DNA of 10,072 bases. Origin: Candidatus Njordarchaeota archaeon (GTDB taxonomy: Archaea > Asgardarchaeota > Njordarchaeia > Njordarchaeales > Njordarchaeaceae). Below, piece by piece: positions 7,020 to 10,072 of this stretch. The notes below the pieces were generated by a model that searched no databases, was not told the origin of the DNA, and saw only the letters and a list, made by a program, of their open reading frames with translations. Both the position numbers and the translations under genes were made by a program. The stretch lies in the NCBI GenBank assembly GCA_029856055.1, contig JAHQWF010000117.1, positions 1-10,072 on the forward strand, given 5' to 3'. Each line of letters starts with the position of its first letter. The first letter of the stretch is position 1.

Positions 7020-9644
7020 GTGCCTCAGAGAATGGTGTTAATCTTGCGAAGACTGGAGATTAGAGAAATAGAGAAGGATGATGTAAAAGACTTGATGGAG
7101 ATAATTACACTATCTAAACGGGATTTCCCCTCAGGGTTTTATTACAATGTATATGAGCTCAATGAAGAGAAAGTATGGGACAATTTTAAAAGCTTAAAGG
7201 ATTTCCCAACACTTGTAGCTGTTTATAATGGTAAAGTGATTGCAATAGCTACGAACATGAGGCATTGGGATGAAGAAGATAATTTCTATATCATGTTACT
7301 ACTAACTCATCCGGAGTTTCGTGGTTTAGGAGCTGGAACTGAACTTATAAAATCATGTTTTAAGCTAGCCGTAGAGAAAGGATTTAATGTATTAAGCCTA
7401 CATACGTGGGCAAATAATAGAGCAATGAAGTTATATGAGAGACTAGGGTTTATTTGGGTGCCAAATACATCAGTTTATATGGTCAATTTGCTTCCCCAGC
7501 TCCTAAAGCATGAAAAAATTAAATCACTGTTAAATGATCCCGTAGAACTACTTGGTGCATTAAAAGCGCCTCCTGAACGAATTATTATTAATGGACATGT
7601 TGCTTGGAAATATGTACTTGAAATAAAGAATACGAGTATCAGCGCAATTTTTAACAACGATACAAGAAAATTGCTATCAATAAAAATAGGGGGAGACTAT
7701 GCAATAGAATTAATTCCTCCCGAGAAAAAAGACTACGTAAAAAACGAGGAATTAGAAATAAACATAGAGACAACTCATCCTTTACCTGCTAAGATAAATA
7801 AGGAACTGAAGCTTTTATCTAGTGGTCTAAATAAGCTAGCTATAGGAGCTAAGAAAAAAATCGAGTTAACTATTGATAACTTTGATTTTGGGTTTCAGTT
7901 AAAGGTAAGGGATCCAATAGAGATAGAGATCCCAAGTAATGAATACATCGCTCCATACAATATTCAATTGATCGTTAGAAGCAATAAAGGAGAAATAAAC
8001 GATGAATTAGTAGTGATCTGTGAAGAAGGCTTGAGGATACATCCTAATAGAATACCTATTAACTTAAAGGAAGATGAATATAAAATAATAAATTTAAAAA
8101 CATATGGCGAAGGAAAAGCCACACTAAAAATCGCTGAAGAAGAAATCTACGTAACTAGCAATAGAGTTATTAAAATCGACGATGATGGAATTGTTTCACG
8201 TAACTGGAAAATAACTAGAGAGGAAATAACACCGAGACAGCTAGAGGGATTAAACATATGGTATTCAATGAGATTAGCTAACAGAGCTATTTATCCAAAG
8301 TTTGATAAAAAATATAGGAGATTTGCTTCAGAGACTAAAGAAGCATTAGTATATTTAAAGCCAGAGATCAATGGAGATGTACTTGATCTAAAAATAGAGA
8401 TCACAGCACTAGATAATCTTGACGATGAATTAGAGATAATTTTCTGGGCTGAGAGAGAAAATCCAGGTATCAGATATCTTCTACCAATAAGCGATAAAAG
8501 CTTTATTATTGAGAAGTATTATTACCCCTCTTATCCCCAATCCTTGAGTCTGTATAGAGAGAAATTACCCATACCTATTATCGGTTTTGAATTAAGAAAT
8601 AGATATCTGTTGATAAAGTATGATGAAGATGGATTATACACTTTGGCCTACAGTCCTTTTGATGTTATACTTACTTTTCCTTTAACTTTGAGAAAAGGGG
8701 AGATGATCACAAAGTCACTTAGATTCATGTTAAGCAGTGATGTATCAAAACTTCTAGGAGTAAAACTAAAAAGAATGATTGAAGCGGTTATAGAGGGGAA
8801 TGAGTTAGTCATAAAGAATAATTGGCTTAAGCCAATAGAGCTAGAAGTCGTGTTCGATAGTATAGGAGGTCCAGTAAGATTCGAACCAAGTGAAGTAAAG
8901 AAATATATGTTAACAGAAAAAGGTTATGGTAAAATCGATTTAATGATAAAGTTAGGCTCTATGATTGAAAAAAGAAGGCTAAGATATATAATTCCAATCA
9001 AGGTTTATTGGGATTACTTAAATACAGAGTACAAAGGCATGAGAATAGAGTTATCTAAAATGGGTGCAACACCCAAAATTATAGATCTGAACGGATACCC
9101 AGTTTTATTTTGGAGCAATGATAAAGTAAGAACACCAACAAGGTTCCCAGAGATATATGGAGGCATACCACTCAAGATTAGAGATGGATCAGAAGACATT
9201 AATCTGCATCTAATGAACTGGGAATATATCGGTGAGGGATTATTTAGGATACAAGTAAGAGGTCTAGAAATAACTCGCTCATGGCAAATAGTAGACAACA
9301 ATGTTTTGGCAGAGATACTTGAGATAGAAAACAAAAGCAATCGACTTAGAAAAGTTAGGTTATATCGTTTAGTAGCATTAAATGATAGAATAAAAGTCGC
9401 TTGTAGCAGTAATTATTGCATGTACAATGATAAGGACGTATTATATCTAGCGGGGAAAACCAATATAGATGTAGAATTAAAACATGTGAAAATCAACTTG
9501 ATGATGCAAGCTGCTAGAAATCAAGAAATATCAGCTATACAGATAATAAATTGGAATGGATTAATTTACAGCAGTTGGAATTGGATATTGTTCCCTGGGG
9601 AAAAGAAAAAGGCATACACAATTTATCATTTCGAACTTAAATAG
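7020..9644 (+). CDS. GNAT-family acetyltransferase fused to about 700 aa of beta-rich domains (874 aa)
   Basis: Residues 8-155 form a GNAT N-acetyltransferase domain that would transfer an acetyl group from acetyl-CoA to an amine. The CoA pyrophosphate loop RGLGAG is at 101-106 within THPEFRGLGAGTELI, and motif B NNRAMKLYERLGF at 132-144. After a helical link (about 156-190) come about 680 residues that look almost wholly beta. Ig-like stretches are at about 290-384 and 578-665, and sandwich-like stretches at 385-576 and 666-874. The last resembles a galactose-mutarotase-like domain (EIYGGIPLKIRDG at 711-723, ITRSWQIVDNNVL at 751-763, LFPGE at 857-861); that is inference. There is no signal peptide or membrane segment, so it is probably cytosolic. 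A stand-alone GNAT is about 150-180 aa. GTG 7020 is chosen because AGGA at 7010-7013 precedes it by six bases; TTG 6999 (881 aa) and ATG 7032 (870 aa) are alternatives. The acceptor is unknown. A sugar-amine substrate is conceivable given the mutarotase-like part. Confidence 0.85.
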   Translation: MPQRMVLILRRLEIREIEKDDVKDLMEIITLSKRDFPSGFYYNVYELNEEKVWDNFKSLKDFPTLVAVYNGKVIAIATNMRHWDEEDNFYIMLLLTHPEFRGLGAGTELIKSCFKLAVEKGFNVLSLHTWANNRAMKLYERLGFIWVPNTSVYMVNLLPQLLKHEKIKSLLNDPVELLGALKAPPERIIINGHVAWKYVLEIKNTSISAIFNNDTRKLLSIKIGGDYAIELIPPEKKDYVKNEELEINIETTHPLPAKINKELKLLSSGLNKLAIGAKKKIELTIDNFDFGFQLKVRDPIEIEIPSNEYIAPYNIQLIVRSNKGEINDELVVICEEGLRIHPNRIPINLKEDEYKIINLKTYGEGKATLKIAEEEIYVTSNRVIKIDDDGIVSRNWKITREEITPRQLEGLNIWYSMRLANRAIYPKFDKKYRRFASETKEALVYLKPEINGDVLDLKIEITALDNLDDELEIIFWAERENPGIRYLLPISDKSFIIEKYYYPSYPQSLSLYREKLPIPIIGFELRNRYLLIKYDEDGLYTLAYSPFDVILTFPLTLRKGEMITKSLRFMLSSDVSKLLGVKLKRMIEAVIEGNELVIKNNWLKPIELEVVFDSIGGPVRFEPSEVKKYMLTEKGYGKIDLMIKLGSMIEKRRLRYIIPIKVYWDYLNTEYKGMRIELSKMGATPKIIDLNGYPVLFWSNDKVRTPTRFPEIYGGIPLKIRDGSEDINLHLMNWEYIGEGLFRIQVRGLEITRSWQIVDNNVLAEILEIENKSNRLRKVRLYRLVALNDRIKVACSSNYCMYNDKDVLYLAGKTNIDVELKHVKINLMMQAARNQEISAIQIINWNGLIYSSWNWILFPGEKKKAYTIYHFELK

Positions 9645-9663
9645 ACTATTTCATAAACTCTAA

Positions 9664-9672
9664 TTCTTTTTT
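9664..9672 (+). terminator. T-run terminator after the GNAT fusion gene
   Basis: A T-rich tract ending in six Ts (9667-9672) begins about 20 bases after the stop codon, with no hairpin, as expected for archaeal intrinsic termination. It would separate this gene from the PadR-type regulator downstream. Confidence 0.5.
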
Positions 9673-9680
9673 CCACGTTT

Positions 9681-9748
9681 TCGTATCATATATGCAAATT
9701 CTTTTTATATCATTTGTGATATCATATATGATATCAAGGGTGATATAA
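9681..9748 (+). promoter_or_regulatory. Operator array with 12-base period ahead of the PadR-type gene
   Basis: Octamers TTATATCA (9705), TGATATCA (9717), TGATATCA (9729) and TGATATAA (9741) are spaced exactly 12 bases apart, and the last touches the ATG at 9749. The outer two are reverse complements of each other and the inner two are self-complementary. Positions 9705-9748 are therefore dyad-symmetric about 9726/9727, except in the two flanking four-base spacers. The central 20 bases (9717-9736) are a perfect palindrome. A degenerate copy, TCGTATCA at 9681, keeps the phase. The array covers the likely TATA box (about 9702-9710), the predicted start site near 9732 and the GGTGA ribosome-binding site (9739-9743). 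A bound protein would block both initiation and promoter clearance. Autoregulation by the PadR-type protein is the obvious inference. Confidence 0.75.
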
Positions 9749-10072
9749 ATGAAGCATCCAATTAAGAATCATTTTAGGCATTTATTGAGACACACAGCAA
9801 TAATACCTAAAGGTTTTTTGAGAAATTATGTATTAATACTTCTCGAGGAAAGACCTATGTCTGGCTCTGAAATCATGGATGAAATCTGGAAGAGGACAGG
9901 TTATCTATGGAAACCTAGGCCTGGCTCGATATATCCATTATTATCCTGGCTTAGAGATGAAGGTTTAATAGAAGAGTTAGAATCAGAAGGAGGAATTAAA
10001 AGATATAAATTAACTTCAAAGGGCGAGAAATTCTTGAAAGAAAATTGGGATATATTAAATGAATTAAAATTG
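9749..10072 (+). CDS. PadR-family winged-helix transcriptional regulator, 3' end cut by window
   Basis: A cytosolic DNA-binding regulator, partial: 108 residues are present with no stop before the window edge. The winged-helix PadR domain is clear: RNYVLILLEERPMSGSEIMD at 25-44 (helix 1 and the start of helix 2), the family signature KPRPGSIYPLLSWLRDEGLI at 55-74 (recognition helix), and the wing GGIKRYKLTSKGEKFL at 81-96. A dimerisation helix begins at the edge. The N-terminal about 20 residues (with HPIKNHFRHLLRH at 3-15) extend before the domain. PadR proteins usually repress and often respond to a small ligand, which cannot be predicted here. The ATG follows GGTGA at 9739-9743 by five bases. 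The gene has its own promoter, embedded in a repeated palindromic operator, which points to autorepression. Whether it also controls the GNAT fusion gene upstream or a gene beyond the edge is unknown; PadR genes are often next to transporter genes they control. Confidence 0.92.
   Translation, partial: MKHPIKNHFRHLLRHTAIIPKGFLRNYVLILLEERPMSGSEIMDEIWKRTGYLWKPRPGSIYPLLSWLRDEGLIEELESEGGIKRYKLTSKGEKFLKENWDILNELKL

Noticed and set aside
7909..7933. GGGATC ... GATCCC inverted repeat
   Set aside because: Inside coding sequence with a 13-base loop and six-base arms; most likely chance within isoleucine/glutamate-rich codons.
8821..8836. Perfect 16-base palindrome ATTGGCTTAAGCCAAT
   Set aside because: It lies in frame inside the GNAT fusion gene, coding for part of NNWLKPI, with no promoter or boundary nearby. 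A palindrome of this length is only mildly unexpected in 10 kb.
9014..9340. Minus-strand open frame of 108 codons inside the GNAT fusion gene
   Set aside because: Shadow of the coding strand with no protein features of its own; the sense protein keeps normal composition throughout.

Overview
The window looks like chromosomal DNA of a hyperthermophilic archaeon, probably a crenarchaeote of the Desulfurococcales type (a Staphylothermus- or Ignisphaera-like low-GC genome is a guess, not a demonstration). The reasons are AT-rich DNA, arginine coded almost only by AGA/AGG, much ATA isoleucine, TTG and GTG starts placed about six bases after GGTGA/GTGA ribosome-binding motifs, TATA-like boxes ahead of genes, and T-run rather than hairpin terminators.

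Layout, left to right. (1) 18-785, plus: an unrecognised 255-residue protein. (2) 835-2205, minus: a complete malic enzyme (malate to pyruvate plus CO2), convergent with the first gene and ending in a T-rich terminator. (3) 2206-2366: a 161-base divergent promoter region with TATA candidates for both sides and a small inverted repeat in the hyuA leader. (4) 2367-6121, plus: a translationally coupled hyuA-hyuB pair (TGATG junction) for an ATP-dependent hydantoinase/5-oxoprolinase-family enzyme. (5) 6113-6823, minus: an unrecognised protein of about 236 residues whose 3' end overlaps that of hyuB by 9 bases. (6) 6824-7019: AT-rich divergent promoter region. (7) 7020-9644, plus: a very large protein with an N-terminal GNAT acetyltransferase domain followed by about 700 residues of predicted beta-rich domains, the last resembling a galactose-mutarotase-like sandwich. 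(8) 9749 to the window end, plus: a PadR-family winged-helix regulator, cut off by the edge.

How they may work together: hyuAB would open a cyclic amide such as a hydantoin or 5-oxoproline using ATP, and the malic enzyme would feed C4 acids into pyruvate. Both fit peptide or amino-acid catabolism, but a functional link rests only on their divergent arrangement. The clearest non-coding signal is directly ahead of the PadR gene: four TGATATCA-like octamers repeat every 12 bases, form a 44-base dyad-symmetric array, and end exactly at the start codon. This is very likely an autoregulatory operator. I saw no RNA gene, insertion sequence, CRISPR array or origin, and no gene-free stretch longer than about 200 bases. 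The least explained items are the GNAT fusion protein, the two unrecognised proteins and the PadR operator array.
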